Source: Clostridia bacterium
GTDB lineage: Bacteria; Bacillota_E; SLMV01; PUMD01
DNA: 12,139 nucleotides
Direction: 5' to 3'
Assembly: GCA_007128555.1 (NCBI GenBank)
Contig: SKXF01000399.1
Span: 1 to 12,139, forward strand
The notes beneath the pieces are model-generated. The model ran no database searches and was not told the DNA's origin. It saw nothing but the letters and a program-made list of their open reading frames with translations. The translations under genes and the position numbers were made by a program. Below are positions 1 through 6,817 of this stretch, one piece after another (positions within the stretch are counted from its first letter, which is position 1; each line of letters begins with the position of its first letter).

Positions 1-691
1 AAGAGACCCCATGTCCCAGGTCAATCAATCTACCCACATCGTCAACCGGGGTGATCGGGGTCTCGTCATCGACGAAATAGGGATCCTCACGGATCTGGCG
101 GGCCACGTTCTCCGGACATGCTCCCTCTTCCAGCTCCACGTAGACCTCGCGTCGATGCACCCCATTCCCCGCGGGAACGGAGAAAGATACCGCATCCCTG
201 TCACCGACAACGTCACGACAGACCACGCTGTGCCCGAGACTTATTCCGGGGCCAAAGGTGGTGTGTGTTATGCCCCGTGATGCCACGAGTTCCATCATCG
301 CCCGGACCATCGAATCTGTGCCCGGATCCCAGCCGGCCGCTATGATGGCACATGCGCCCCCCTTGAGGCCCATCCTCTCCAGATCCTGCAGGTGCTTCCA
401 GGTCTGTTCGCCGTGTAGATCGAAACTGTCCACGGTACAGATCCCGGCAGCGAGGCACTTCTGAGCATATTCTCTGACCATGCGGGTCGGAACGGTCAGT
501 ACAGCCACATCCACTGCAGTGAGGTCTGTGACATCCTCCACGACCGGAACATCATCAACGAGCCCCGCGGGGCGCATTCCCCGGCGGCGCACCACACCCG
601 CCACGTCCATATCCGGTGCCGAGGCGACCGCAGCAAGTGCGCTGCGGCCCACATTTCCGTAACCGATCACTGCAACTCGTACGTTCCCCAT
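1..691 (-). CDS. ddh: meso-diaminopimelate dehydrogenase, partial (C-terminus beyond left edge)
   Basis: This enzyme makes meso-2,6-diaminopimelate, for lysine and peptidoglycan, in one step by NADPH-dependent reductive amination of tetrahydrodipicolinate in the cytoplasm. The visible 230 residues start MGNVRVAVIGYGNVGR, a Rossmann GxGxxG dinucleotide site at about residues 10-15. The family signatures follow: VDSFDLHGE (88-95), AGWDPGTDS (119-127), FGPGISLGHS (146-155) and DPYFVDDE (203-210). All line up by eye with the Corynebacterium glutamicum and Symbiobacterium enzymes. Family members are about 300-330 residues, so roughly the last quarter is missing at the window edge. The ATG at 691 is chosen because it sits directly before the Rossmann strand and follows a purine-rich GGGAGAGG. 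The hypothetical gene upstream ends 55 bases away on the same strand, suggesting co-transcription. The family identification is firm; activity is inferred. Confidence 0.93.
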   Translation of the reverse strand, partial: MGNVRVAVIGYGNVGRSALAAVASAPDMDVAGVVRRRGMRPAGLVDDVPVVEDVTDLTAVDVAVLTVPTRMVREYAQKCLAAGICTVDSFDLHGEQTWKHLQDLERMGLKGGACAIIAAGWDPGTDSMVRAMMELVASRGITHTTFGPGISLGHSVVCRDVVGDRDAVSFSVPAGNGVHRREVYVELEEGACPENVARQIREDPYFVDDETPITPVDDVGRLIDLGHGVS

Positions 692-746
692 GCCTCTCCC
701 ACCATCCCCTCACAGGTCAAATCCATGACACCAACACCCTCAACCA

Positions 747-1181
747 TCAAGGACCGACAATCAACATTCTATCTCCCAACTGCAAACCCTGTTTCTCCCC
801 GTCCGCCAGGCCGTTCCTGACCCCCACAACAATATTGTAGTGATTGGGCATATGCGTGGGATCAAATCCGGCAAGACGTCCTGAAGCAGGTCCCACCCGC
901 ACCCGGTCCCCTGCGAGAGCGACTCCCCCCTCATCGATCTCCACAAAGGCCAGGTAGGCGATTCTATCCACCTGGTCTCCCGGCCGGGGATCTTCATCCG
1001 TCAGGATCACCTCGTGGATTTCCCCGTGTCGCAGGGCCCGGGAAGGCTGTGGAATAAGGCACAAGGTGCGGTCATCCCAGCATCCTCGCAGCACGGCCAC
1101 GACCTCCCCCGTAACGGGTCTTCGCTCAACGAAGGGGACAATCGGCAGACCGCCCTCAACGTACGGATCTTTCGAATCCAC
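747..1181 (-). CDS. conserved hypothetical protein upstream of ddh
   Basis: The predicted protein is about 144 residues and soluble, with no signal peptide or membrane segment. It reads like a genuine conserved beta-rich protein: TGEVVAVLRGCWDDRTLCLI, HGEIHEVILTDED, RIAYLAFVEIDEGG, AGFDPTHMPNHYNIVV and a final GLQLGDRMLIV. It may belong to the family catalogued as DUF6917, but that is from memory and uncertain; no function is assigned. The start is ambiguous. The reading frame is open up to an ATG at 1265, but that ATG has no ribosome binding site. A GTG at 1181 lies 9 bases after AGGAG and is preferred; an ATG at 1190 touches the same AGGAG. The gene ends 55 bases before ddh on the same strand, so a two-gene operon is likely. 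A role linked to diaminopimelate metabolism is only a guess from position. Confidence 0.75.
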   Translation of the reverse strand: MDSKDPYVEGGLPIVPFVERRPVTGEVVAVLRGCWDDRTLCLIPQPSRALRHGEIHEVILTDEDPRPGDQVDRIAYLAFVEIDEGGVALAGDRVRVGPASGRLAGFDPTHMPNHYNIVVGVRNGLADGEKQGLQLGDRMLIVGP

Positions 1182-1594
1182 AGAAACCATCTCCTCACGC
1201 CGGGAGAACCTTGCAGGGCTCGGTATCCCGGATTCCGACGAAGCAGGAGCAGAAAACGTTGCCATGAAGCAGATGCAGACAGATCCAGAACTCGTTGCGC
1301 CATGGGGTCACAATGATCCCCCGCAATCGAGACCCTACCTATCTCCGATCTCACCATCTCTCGCCATCCGATCAAATGGTCCTGTTCGGTGGCGACATTG
1401 GTCAACACCTGTCTCCTTATTTTTCTACCTGCAACATCATATCCCTCTTCCCTCTTGCCTGCTGTATCGCCATGCTAAGCTAGGGAAAAGGTCAAGACAG
1501 GGGGACGAAAATGGGAACAGGCATGTTGGCTCCGGTGAGGTAGGTATTGTGAAGAGAGGGTCAGTCCGTTCCTGCAAACTCAATCAAACCCGAG
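1182..1594. other. long intergenic stretch between lepB and the hypothetical gene
   Basis: No gene is convincing here. On the minus strand a good ribosome binding site (AAGGAG, 6 bases before a GTG at 1408) opens a reading frame that runs on into the hypothetical gene in a different frame. Its protein matches no family I recognise. A TTGACC hexamer at 1490-1495 (minus) could be a -35 element, but no acceptable -10 lies 16-18 bases downstream. No terminator hairpin with a T-run was found after lepB. Confidence 0.5.
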
Positions 1595-2170
1595 TCAGGG
1601 GCTGACAAATGAACTGAGTATGTTGAATCGTGACAGGGGCCAGAATATGATAAAGGCTCGTCCTCTTACGCTCTCCGTATCTACCGGACCGAAGTATCGC
1701 GAATCCAGGCTGTTGGCACGATTGTCCCCCATCACAAATATTGTGCCCTCCGGCACCTGATGAGTCGGGATCGTATCACTGCTGGCAGAGATCACGAAGC
1801 TCTCACGGACCAGGCTGCCATCAAGAAAAACGTCCCCGTTCCGAACTTCAATCTTCTGGCCATCCACAGCCACCACCCGCTTGACAAGATTCCTGCCATC
1901 AACGCCAGGCTCCCTGAACACGATCACTTCACCTGGGGATGGATCACGGAACCGATAGACCAGTTTGTTGACAAGGAGTCTCTCGCCCTCAAACAGGGAC
2001 GGTTCCATGGAGGGACCGTAGACGAGGTACGTCTCCACGAGGTAACCGCGTATGATCAGGGCAAGAAGCAGAGCCAGAATGAGAGTCTGGGCTACTTCTC
2101 GAAACAGATCCTTCACATCTGCACCTGTAGGCCCCACAGCTTCTTCCTGGCAACCCTCATGATCCTCCAT
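1595..2170 (-). CDS. lepB: type I signal peptidase
   Basis: Membrane-anchored serine protease that removes signal peptides from exported proteins at the outer face of the cytoplasmic membrane, using a Ser/Lys dyad. The 191-residue protein has a short N-terminal cytoplasmic segment, one hydrophobic span (about 28-44), the box GPSMEPSL with catalytic Ser54, the box LVKRVVAVDG with general base Lys97, and the structural box GDNRANSLDSR (148-158). Single span and small size fit the Gram-positive (SipS-like) subgroup. The ATG at 2170 has only a weak, distant GGAAAGGG (about 12 bases), so a start at the GTG of residue 12, behind AGGAAG, is possible; this would not affect the membrane span. It has its own sigma-A-like promoter (2208-2236) and appears to be transcribed alone. 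The substrates cannot be told from here. Confidence 0.96.
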   Translation of the reverse strand: MEDHEGCQEEAVGPTGADVKDLFREVAQTLILALLLALIIRGYLVETYLVYGPSMEPSLFEGERLLVNKLVYRFRDPSPGEVIVFREPGVDGRNLVKRVVAVDGQKIEVRNGDVFLDGSLVRESFVISASSDTIPTHQVPEGTIFVMGDNRANSLDSRYFGPVDTESVRGRAFIIFWPLSRFNILSSFVSP

Positions 2171-2207
2171 CAGTATGATCAGCCCTTTCCACGGTCACAA
2201 CAACTCC

Positions 2208-2236
2208 ATTCTACCACTAACCCCGGAACAGGTTAA
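2208..2236 (-). promoter_or_regulatory. putative sigma-A promoter of lepB
   Basis: On the minus strand TTAACC (2231-2236) and TAGAAT (2208-2213) are separated by exactly 17 bases, matching the TTGACA/TATAAT consensus at 4 and 5 of 6 positions. The -10 element lies 37 bases before the lepB ATG, giving a leader of about 30 bases. Confidence 0.55.
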
Positions 2237-2500
2237 CCACAGACCGTCAGATGGTCAATATTGAGTTCATCTGCACGTCCTTCACCGACACAATCCCCTC
2301 TCGTCGCGGACAATTGGCCTGGAGACATTCGTCCCACCCTCGATCCGGTGCAGGAGGTACAAGGATGCCGCGTAACCCTTCTCCCTCCCCGCCACCTAGC
2401 GTATCCGTTCCGATCGGGACGCAAACTCGACCCAGACCGGAAGGACCTCGAAGACCGGGCGCGAACAATGCTATTAGCCTCTTTGATAAGGAGCGATCCC
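2237..2500. other. intergenic leader before the M20 amidohydrolase gene, nothing recognised
   Basis: The M20 reading frame is open upstream to 2261, but the extra 80 residues are proline/arginine-rich, unlike the family N-terminus, and the strong ribosome binding site is at 2489-2494. I saw no clear plus-strand promoter. A small imperfect hairpin with arms GCGT and ACGC (about 2399-2422) has no T-run. No known riboswitch was recognised. Confidence 0.5.
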
Positions 2501-3685
2501 ATGAAATCTGAAGGCCAACACATCGTCTTGCTCGCCAGAGACCTGGCTCCCCAGTTGATCGAACTGAGAAGATTTTTTCACCAACACCCCGAACTGAGCC
2601 GGGAAGAACACCTCACCACGCAGAAAATAAAGGATGCCCTCGCGGATCTCGGGATAGAGATTGCAGATCTCAATCTGGAGACAGGCGTTTGCGGCCGCAT
2701 TTCTTCTGGAGAGGGGAGAATCGTGGCCCTGCGGGCTGACATTGACGCCCTCCCCCTGCAGGAAAAAACCGGCCTGCCCTTTGCCTCCCGCACCGAAGGC
2801 TGCATGCACGCTTGTGGACACGACAGCCACATCACCTGGTTACTCGGGGCTGCGATGATCCTTACCCAAATGAAGGAGAAATTCACTGGGGAAGTACGTC
2901 TCATCTTTCAACCGGCCGAGGAACGTACCAACGGGGCACAAGATATGATCGCCGCTGGCGCCCTGGAGGGCGTTGACATGATCTTTGGCGCCCACAACAA
3001 ACCCGACCTCCCTGCCGACACCGTCGCCATTGCTCCGGGTTACCTGATGGCCTCGGTAGCCGGTTTCAAGATCACCGTCACCGGTCGTGGAGGGCACGGA
3101 GCCATACCACACCTGACCCGGGATCCCATGCCGGTAGCCGGGGCAATACTGACCGGGCTACAGTCCATCGTCGCTCGCAACGTCGATCCCCTGGAATCAG
3201 CCGTCATTTCTGTGGGAAGCATCACGGGAGGAACCGCAGGCAACATCATACCAGGCGAAGTCACCATCACAGGCACCGTCCGCGCCTACACTCCCGAGGT
3301 GCAGGCATTGATCACCCGGCGACTCCAAACCCTGGCATCGGCCACAGCCATGGCCTTCGATTGCACGGCAGAATGCACCGGGCCCACGTTCAGACTTCCA
3401 CCCGTGGACAACGACCCAGAAGCAACAAGAATTGCCCGCACCTCCACAGAAAAGATTCTCGGCAGCGACAGGGTCGTCGATGCCGTCCCCGTGCTGGCTT
3501 CGGAGGATTTCTCCCTGTACCAGGAGCGTACGCCTGGCTGTTTCATGTGGATCGGAAGCGACAGTCCTGACAAGGGCTGGCATCATCCCGAGTTCACGGT
3601 AAATGAAGACTGTCTCCCTGTAGGAGCAGCTGTCCTCGCCGCAGCCGCCCTCGAGGCACTAAGAGAGCTGAACTCAGGCTCGTAG
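2501..3685 (+). CDS. M20 family amidohydrolase (N-acyl-amino-acid hydrolase / HipO-like)
   Basis: Cytoplasmic di-metal hydrolase of the M20D (HipO/AmaA/IAA-amino acid hydrolase) type, which cleaves N-acyl groups from amino acids or small peptide-like conjugates. The protein is 394 residues, the usual length. It has RRFFHQHPELS near the N-terminus, LRADIDALP (77-85), the metal motif HACGHDSH with Cys105 and His107, FQPAEE with Glu140/Glu141, GAHNKP with His165, the dimerisation-domain segment GRGGHGAIPH, and the late WHHPEF with His361/His362. The ATG at 2501 is chosen because AAGGAG lies 7 bases upstream and the family N-terminus begins here. The substrate is not resolved: hippurate-like, N-acetyl-amino-acid or N-acetyl-diaminopimelate activities all occur in this family. 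The gene stands alone and converges with the DUF2958 gene; no terminator was seen between them. Confidence 0.93.
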   Translation: MKSEGQHIVLLARDLAPQLIELRRFFHQHPELSREEHLTTQKIKDALADLGIEIADLNLETGVCGRISSGEGRIVALRADIDALPLQEKTGLPFASRTEGCMHACGHDSHITWLLGAAMILTQMKEKFTGEVRLIFQPAEERTNGAQDMIAAGALEGVDMIFGAHNKPDLPADTVAIAPGYLMASVAGFKITVTGRGGHGAIPHLTRDPMPVAGAILTGLQSIVARNVDPLESAVISVGSITGGTAGNIIPGEVTITGTVRAYTPEVQALITRRLQTLASATAMAFDCTAECTGPTFRLPPVDNDPEATRIARTSTEKILGSDRVVDAVPVLASEDFSLYQERTPGCFMWIGSDSPDKGWHHPEFTVNEDCLPVGAAVLAAAALEALRELNSGS

Positions 3686-3815
3686 ACAGATGCAACCATC
3701 AGAGCGTAAGGAGGCGTTGCGTACGGATCACTGCGATCTTGCTGCCAGCCATGAACTGCACTCCCTGGAGTGGGGCCGATTATCGATCCGCTGACGTACT
3801 TCTGACGCCATCGAT

Positions 3816-4127
3816 CTAGGACCGTGAATGCTCTCGCTTCAACACAACAGACAACCTCGGGGACTCAAAATGGACATCACGCTCAATGGGCAGCCCCAGG
3901 GGGCCGCGGATGGATTCCAGCTCCTTGAGTGAGAAATACCCCAGCTCGGGATAATGACCTACGACGTAGCCGAAGAAGGTATCCTGCCCGTCGAACTCCA
4001 GGACGTACCAGGTCCAACCGGAATCGGGCGTGAAGAATCGTGCGTGGACCCGGGGATCCTCATCTCCCTCCGTAGCATACAGCTCGGGGATCTGCTCACG
4101 CAGCTCTTCTGTCATGAGATTCGACAC
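3816..4127 (-). CDS. DUF2958 family protein
   Basis: A small soluble protein of 103 residues with no membrane segment. It has the conserved core of the DUF2958 family: an N-terminal LREQIPELYATE, then FFTPDSGWTWYVLEFDGQD, FFGYVVGHYPELGYFSL and ELESIRGPLGLPIERDVHFE. The family is uncharacterised; many members are encoded on plasmids or other accessory DNA, although nothing else here looks mobile. The GTG at 4127 is chosen over the in-frame ATG at 4115 because AGGAGG lies 4 bases before the GTG but 16 before the ATG. It is flanked by the convergent M20 gene and the downstream-facing QueG-like gene, 142 bases away, and is probably transcribed alone. No function is assigned. Confidence 0.85.
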   Translation of the reverse strand: MSNLMTEELREQIPELYATEGDEDPRVHARFFTPDSGWTWYVLEFDGQDTFFGYVVGHYPELGYFSLKELESIRGPLGLPIERDVHFESPRLSVVLKREHSRS

Positions 4128-4269
4128 GATCCCTCCTCCCCCCTACGCCCATTCCCCTTGAATTACATTTATTTACATCTTAGCGCAAAGATCAAACGTG
4201 TTCAAGCCCCGACGATCACCGTGGGGAGAAGGGAGATATAGAGCGCATCTGATATCCAGGGGTTACAGA

Positions 4270-4977
4270 TCAAGCCTCCCCTTTCACGTATTTTTGGGTC
4301 CACGGACAGGCCGCAATACACATCCCACAAACCGTGTGAGCAGAGCCCAGCTTTTCGGACAGGTCCTCAGCAAAAGCGCTGCACGCGTGAACGTCGACCA
4401 GATCGTCCCTGGACAGACCAACCGTCCAGTTCCGCCCCTTCGGAGCCTCTGCAGGACACGCCCGCACACAACGCATGCACTCCCCGCATCGGGAATGATC
4501 AACGGGTGCCCCAGTGTCGAGCTCTGCATCGGTCAGTACGGTTCCCAACCTGACAGCTGACCCGTACTGCTCGGTTATGAGCAGGGCATTCTTGCCGATC
4601 CACCCCATTCCTGCGCGAGTCGCAACGGTCTTGTGGGGCAAGGCCGTACTCAACGTCTGAGGATCAAAGTCCATGCCTGTGGGCGGCAACGGAATCGCCT
4701 CGAAACCCCAGGTCCTGAGCGCATCCGCAACAACCCCTGACAGGTATGCCAGCTGCTCATTTAACCGCTCATACTCCCATACGTACGCCTCGGAAGGTCC
4801 CTTGTAAATGCTAGCTGCGATTCGGGCATCAAGGACAGCTGCAAGGGACACCCCCGTGGGCATGGATCGGCGAGGCTCCGCCGGTAGTTGGGTCAGATCA
4901 GCGAATCCCACCCATGCGGCACCTCGTGCCAGGGCCAGTTCTGACAGCTTTCTCTCAGCCGTTGTCACAATGATCAC
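4270..4977 (-). CDS. QueG-like double [4Fe-4S] cluster protein
   Basis: A cytoplasmic iron-sulfur protein of 235 residues related to the core of epoxyqueuosine reductase (QueG), the cobalamin-dependent enzyme of tRNA queuosine synthesis. Visible features are an N-terminal region matching the family's DUF1730-like part, the conserved GMGWIGKNALLITEQYGSA (123-141), then eight cysteines in two ferredoxin-like groups: C164, C167, C170, C174 (CGECMRCVRACP) and C199, C217, C220, C224 (HACS, CGMCIAACPW). It is much shorter than true QueG (about 310-380 residues), lacks the C-terminal HEAT-like tRNA-binding part, and is not beside queA or tgt. It is therefore best called a QueG-like ferredoxin or reductase of unknown substrate. 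The GTG at 4977 follows AGGGG by 3 bases. The family is firm, the reaction unknown. Confidence 0.85.
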   Translation of the reverse strand: MIIVTTAERKLSELALARGAAWVGFADLTQLPAEPRRSMPTGVSLAAVLDARIAASIYKGPSEAYVWEYERLNEQLAYLSGVVADALRTWGFEAIPLPPTGMDFDPQTLSTALPHKTVATRAGMGWIGKNALLITEQYGSAVRLGTVLTDAELDTGAPVDHSRCGECMRCVRACPAEAPKGRNWTVGLSRDDLVDVHACSAFAEDLSEKLGSAHTVCGMCIAACPWTQKYVKGEA

Positions 4978-5190
4978 CGTCCCCTGTTGAAGTCCATCGT
5001 CTGCTTGCTAAATTTCGTGATGGAAGCACGGTATGCCTGCTAAGCTGACGTCTCACCAAGAACAGACATCTCGTCATACTCTGGGATCACATCCGTTCGA
5101 TCCCCAGGATTCGAGGGCATCCTCATCCAGGGGCCGAACCCCTCAACCCTGCCTAATGACTGTTGTGCGCTGGGAAATGGCCCGACCCAG
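4978..5190. other. intergenic stretch with a small hairpin, no gene supported
   Basis: Stop codons break all minus-strand frames except a weak 50-residue frame that matches nothing I know. A short perfect hairpin, AGGGG-ccgaa-CCCCT (5129-5143), has no T-run and is not called a terminator. No convincing promoter for the QueG-like gene was found. Confidence 0.4.
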
Positions 5191-5332
5191 TCAGTCACTG
5201 AACCCGATCTGGATCAGGTGCCCCATGCCTTTGATCCAGAACAGTTGCCCCATCAAAGTCGTTTTCGTACAGCAGTTCCAATATGGGTTCAACATGTTCA
5301 GAGCTTTGTCTGACTGCCACGAGTACAATCAA
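5191..5332 (-). pseudogene. PII-like (GlnB-type) regulator remnant, frameshifted and truncated
   Basis: Immediately after the antiporter gene, AGGAGG is followed by a TTG (5332) or ATT (5329) start and a frame reading LIVLVAVRQSSEHVEPILEL, then LYENDFDGATVLD. This is the first beta-alpha-beta unit of a PII-like ferredoxin-fold domain, whose usual continuation is GATVID-S-(K/R)-GMGH. In the same frame the DNA goes on QRHGAPDPDRVQ and stops at 5195. One frame over, the same bases read KGMGHLIQIGFSD before a stop at 5191. One extra base, or two lost bases, just after the GAT for Asp explains the break. PII-like proteins are about 100-115 residues and no C-terminal half was found. PII-like genes are known partners of cation antiporters in related bacteria (from memory). 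A sequencing error cannot explain the missing second half by itself. Confidence 0.55.
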
Positions 5333-5338
5333 GTACCT

Positions 5339-5359
5339 CCTCGCGCCTCGCGCCTCGCG
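5339..5359 (-). repeat. 7-bp tandem repeat (CGCGAGG x3) before the PII-like remnant
   Basis: Three perfect head-to-tail copies of CGCGAGG (minus strand) fill the gap between the antiporter stop codon (5362-5364) and the ribosome binding site of the PII-like frame. The last copy runs into AGGAGG. Copy number changes here could alter spacing between the two genes. Confidence 0.8.
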
Positions 5360-5361
5360 AT

Positions 5362-6630
5362 CTATCCGCCATGTTTAACCAAAGACCCTGTTCGATCGAG
5401 AGCCCTTAGAACCAGCATCGGACCGACAATCTCGAAAAATATGACGGACCCAAGGATCAGCGAAACCAGGAGATTCTCTGGTAACGGTAGGGTTTGCTCT
5501 GCTAGCAAAGAGAGTCCGATCGCAACTCCAGCCTGGGGTGTCAGGGCAAGTCCGACGGATTTTCTCTGTTCAGGAGCGATAGCAGAATGTCGGCCGGGAA
5601 TAAGCGCGCAAAGTTCAGCCCCCAACCTGGAACCACCCACCTTACCCAAAAATCGCGCTGAGATGTAGACCAGGCCCAAAAGACCCAACCCTGGCAACAC
5701 GGCCAGTTGCAACTTCATACCCGCCAGCGTCAAGAACACGACCAGTAACGGTGTATCGATTGTATGAAGGATTTCGTAGAACTTCCTGAAGTTGCGGGAC
5801 AGATTTACAATGATCAGACCAGTAACCAAAGTAACGAGCAAATAGGAGACCTCAAGATGACGAGGCAAACCTACAGCCAGAAACATGACGGCCATAATCA
5901 AGACCTGGCGTTGCCGGAGAAGATTGACCCGGTTCACAACGGTCAGCCCAAGGGCACCCAGAACAACAGCCAGAAGCAAAGCCAGGCCCAGTTCCCTGCT
6001 CAACGATTCAAACAGGCTCCGGCCCTGGTCGACATTGAAGTAGTAGAGATTGAGGACGGTCGTAACGGCGGTAAACGCAACAATGCAAAAGAGATTGTCC
6101 AGGGCAACCAGGGACATGACAACCCTCGGGAATGACCCGCGGGTCCTGTTCTCGTTAATTACGTCCAGAATGCTACCGGGAGCGGTGGCCAGCGCAAGAA
6201 CGCCGAGAATGAGTGCCAGAGGTAGATTACGTGATACCATGTACGTCAGGACAAAGACACACAGGATAGTGGTCAAGCCTTCACCCAGAAATAGCAGGCC
6301 AAAACTCCGCCATTTTCTCCGGAGAAAATGCCACCTCAACTCGCCGCCGATGGACAACCCGATCAGGCCCAGGGCAAAATCATTGACGGGCTGCAAAGCT
6401 GTCAGGTCTGCCTTGCTGATCAAGCCTGTGACCGAGGGTCCCATGATGATTCCGATCAGCAAGTAGCCCGTCACAGAGGGCAAGCCGAATCTATGGGCAA
6501 CATGCCCCCCCAGAACACCGACAATCAGGATCACTCCCAGTACCAACAGAGCGTTCAAACGGGATTCCCCCATGGGATCGAGAATGGGTAAGATCTGACC
6601 TACTCCTGTATGATAGGGCAGATCGCCCAT
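5362..6630 (-). CDS. CPA2 family cation:proton antiporter
   Basis: An integral membrane exchanger of Na+ or K+ for H+ (CPA2, NapA/GerN-like). The 422-residue protein has about 12 hydrophobic spans. Family landmarks are GLPSVTGYLLIGIIMGPSV near the N-terminus, ALATAPGSILDVINE (unwound helix region), VALDNLFCIVAF (ion-binding helix), FLTLAGMKLQLAVL, and LALTPQAGVAIGLSLLAEQ. The ion-binding helix carries Asp-Asn where the best-studied antiporters carry Asp-Asp or Asn-Asp. The start is uncertain: neither the ATG at 6630 nor the in-frame ATG at 6573 (residue 20) has a good ribosome binding site, and the second fits the family N-terminus better. The PII-like remnant follows 29 bases after the stop. 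The gene diverges from the riboswitch-controlled OadB-like gene. Ion specificity cannot be read from sequence. Confidence 0.92.
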   Translation of the reverse strand: MGDLPYHTGVGQILPILDPMGESRLNALLVLGVILIVGVLGGHVAHRFGLPSVTGYLLIGIIMGPSVTGLISKADLTALQPVNDFALGLIGLSIGGELRWHFLRRKWRSFGLLFLGEGLTTILCVFVLTYMVSRNLPLALILGVLALATAPGSILDVINENRTRGSFPRVVMSLVALDNLFCIVAFTAVTTVLNLYYFNVDQGRSLFESLSRELGLALLLAVVLGALGLTVVNRVNLLRQRQVLIMAVMFLAVGLPRHLEVSYLLVTLVTGLIIVNLSRNFRKFYEILHTIDTPLLVVFLTLAGMKLQLAVLPGLGLLGLVYISARFLGKVGGSRLGAELCALIPGRHSAIAPEQRKSVGLALTPQAGVAIGLSLLAEQTLPLPENLLVSLILGSVIFFEIVGPMLVLRALDRTGSLVKHGG

Positions 6631-6633
6631 GAG

Positions 6634-6675
6634 GGCAATGCACCATGGCTACTGACCTTTGCATTGCGCATTGCC
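6634..6675. repeat. GCATTGC(C) repeats in the divergent promoter region
   Basis: GGCAATGC (6634-6641) is inverted relative to two adjacent direct copies, GCATTGC (6661-6667) and GCATTGCC (6668-6675). They lie between the antiporter start region and the -35 element of the riboswitch promoter, a suitable place for a regulator binding site. No known operator was recognised. Confidence 0.45.
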
Positions 6676-6677
6676 AC

Positions 6678-6707
6678 TTGTCGATTTACTGTGAACCGTG
6701 CTACGAT
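6678..6707 (+). promoter_or_regulatory. putative sigma-A promoter of the Mn2+ riboswitch / OadB-like transcript
   Basis: TTGTCG (6678-6683), an 18-base spacer, and TACGAT (6702-6707) preceded by TGC, an extended -10. Transcription would begin near 6714, just before the first conserved bases of the aptamer, which supports the assignment. Confidence 0.65.
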
Positions 6708-6717
6708 CACTCCATGA

Positions 6718-6817
6718 TTGAAGGGGAGTAGCTAGGGTCAGATTGTGGGCCCTCGACCGACGTCAACCCGGCACATGCCCGTCTGTCGAGCTCAGGATGA
6801 GTAGGCGAGACCTTCGG
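6718..6817 (+). ncRNA. yybP-ykoY (Mn2+) riboswitch aptamer
   Basis: This leader has the conserved yybP-ykoY elements in order: GAAGGGGAGTAGC at 6720-6732, CGTCA...CCCGGC around 6760-6772, and GTAGGCGAGACCTTC at 6801-6815. These match by eye the Lactococcus lactis aptamer landmarks (GGGGAGUAG, GUCA, CCGGC, UAGCAAGACCUUU). P1 forms between GAAGG (6720-6724) and CCTTC (6811-6815); CTCGAC (6752-6757) and GTCGAG (6785-6790) pair inside. The class senses Mn2+ and normally controls manganese exporters and other metal-homeostasis genes. A terminator whose 5' arm uses the 3' half of P1 follows at once, so Mn2+ binding should favour read-through into the OadB-like gene. The structure was drawn by hand, not scored with a covariance model. 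Confidence 0.88.

Noticed and set aside
1290..1408. Spo0E-like phosphatase in the frame starting at 1408
   Set aside because: Only a faint match; the SQxLD signature is absent.
2330..2400. Possible T-box motif (GGAGGTACAAGGATGCCGCG) upstream of the M20 gene
   Set aside because: The conserved T-box core is not matched and there is no terminator/antiterminator pair after it.
2261..2500. N-terminal extension of the M20 amidohydrolase by 80 residues
   Set aside because: Proline/arginine-rich, unlike the family, and the strong AAGGAG is placed for the ATG at 2501.
3690..3794. 34-codon frame right after the M20 gene containing an internal AAGGAGG
   Set aside because: Its ATG has no ribosome binding site, the alternative TTG is too close to AAGGAGG, and the product matches nothing.
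5033..5668. Plus-strand open frame of 211 codons
   Set aside because: Antisense to the antiporter end and to the PII-like remnant; composition is not protein-like.
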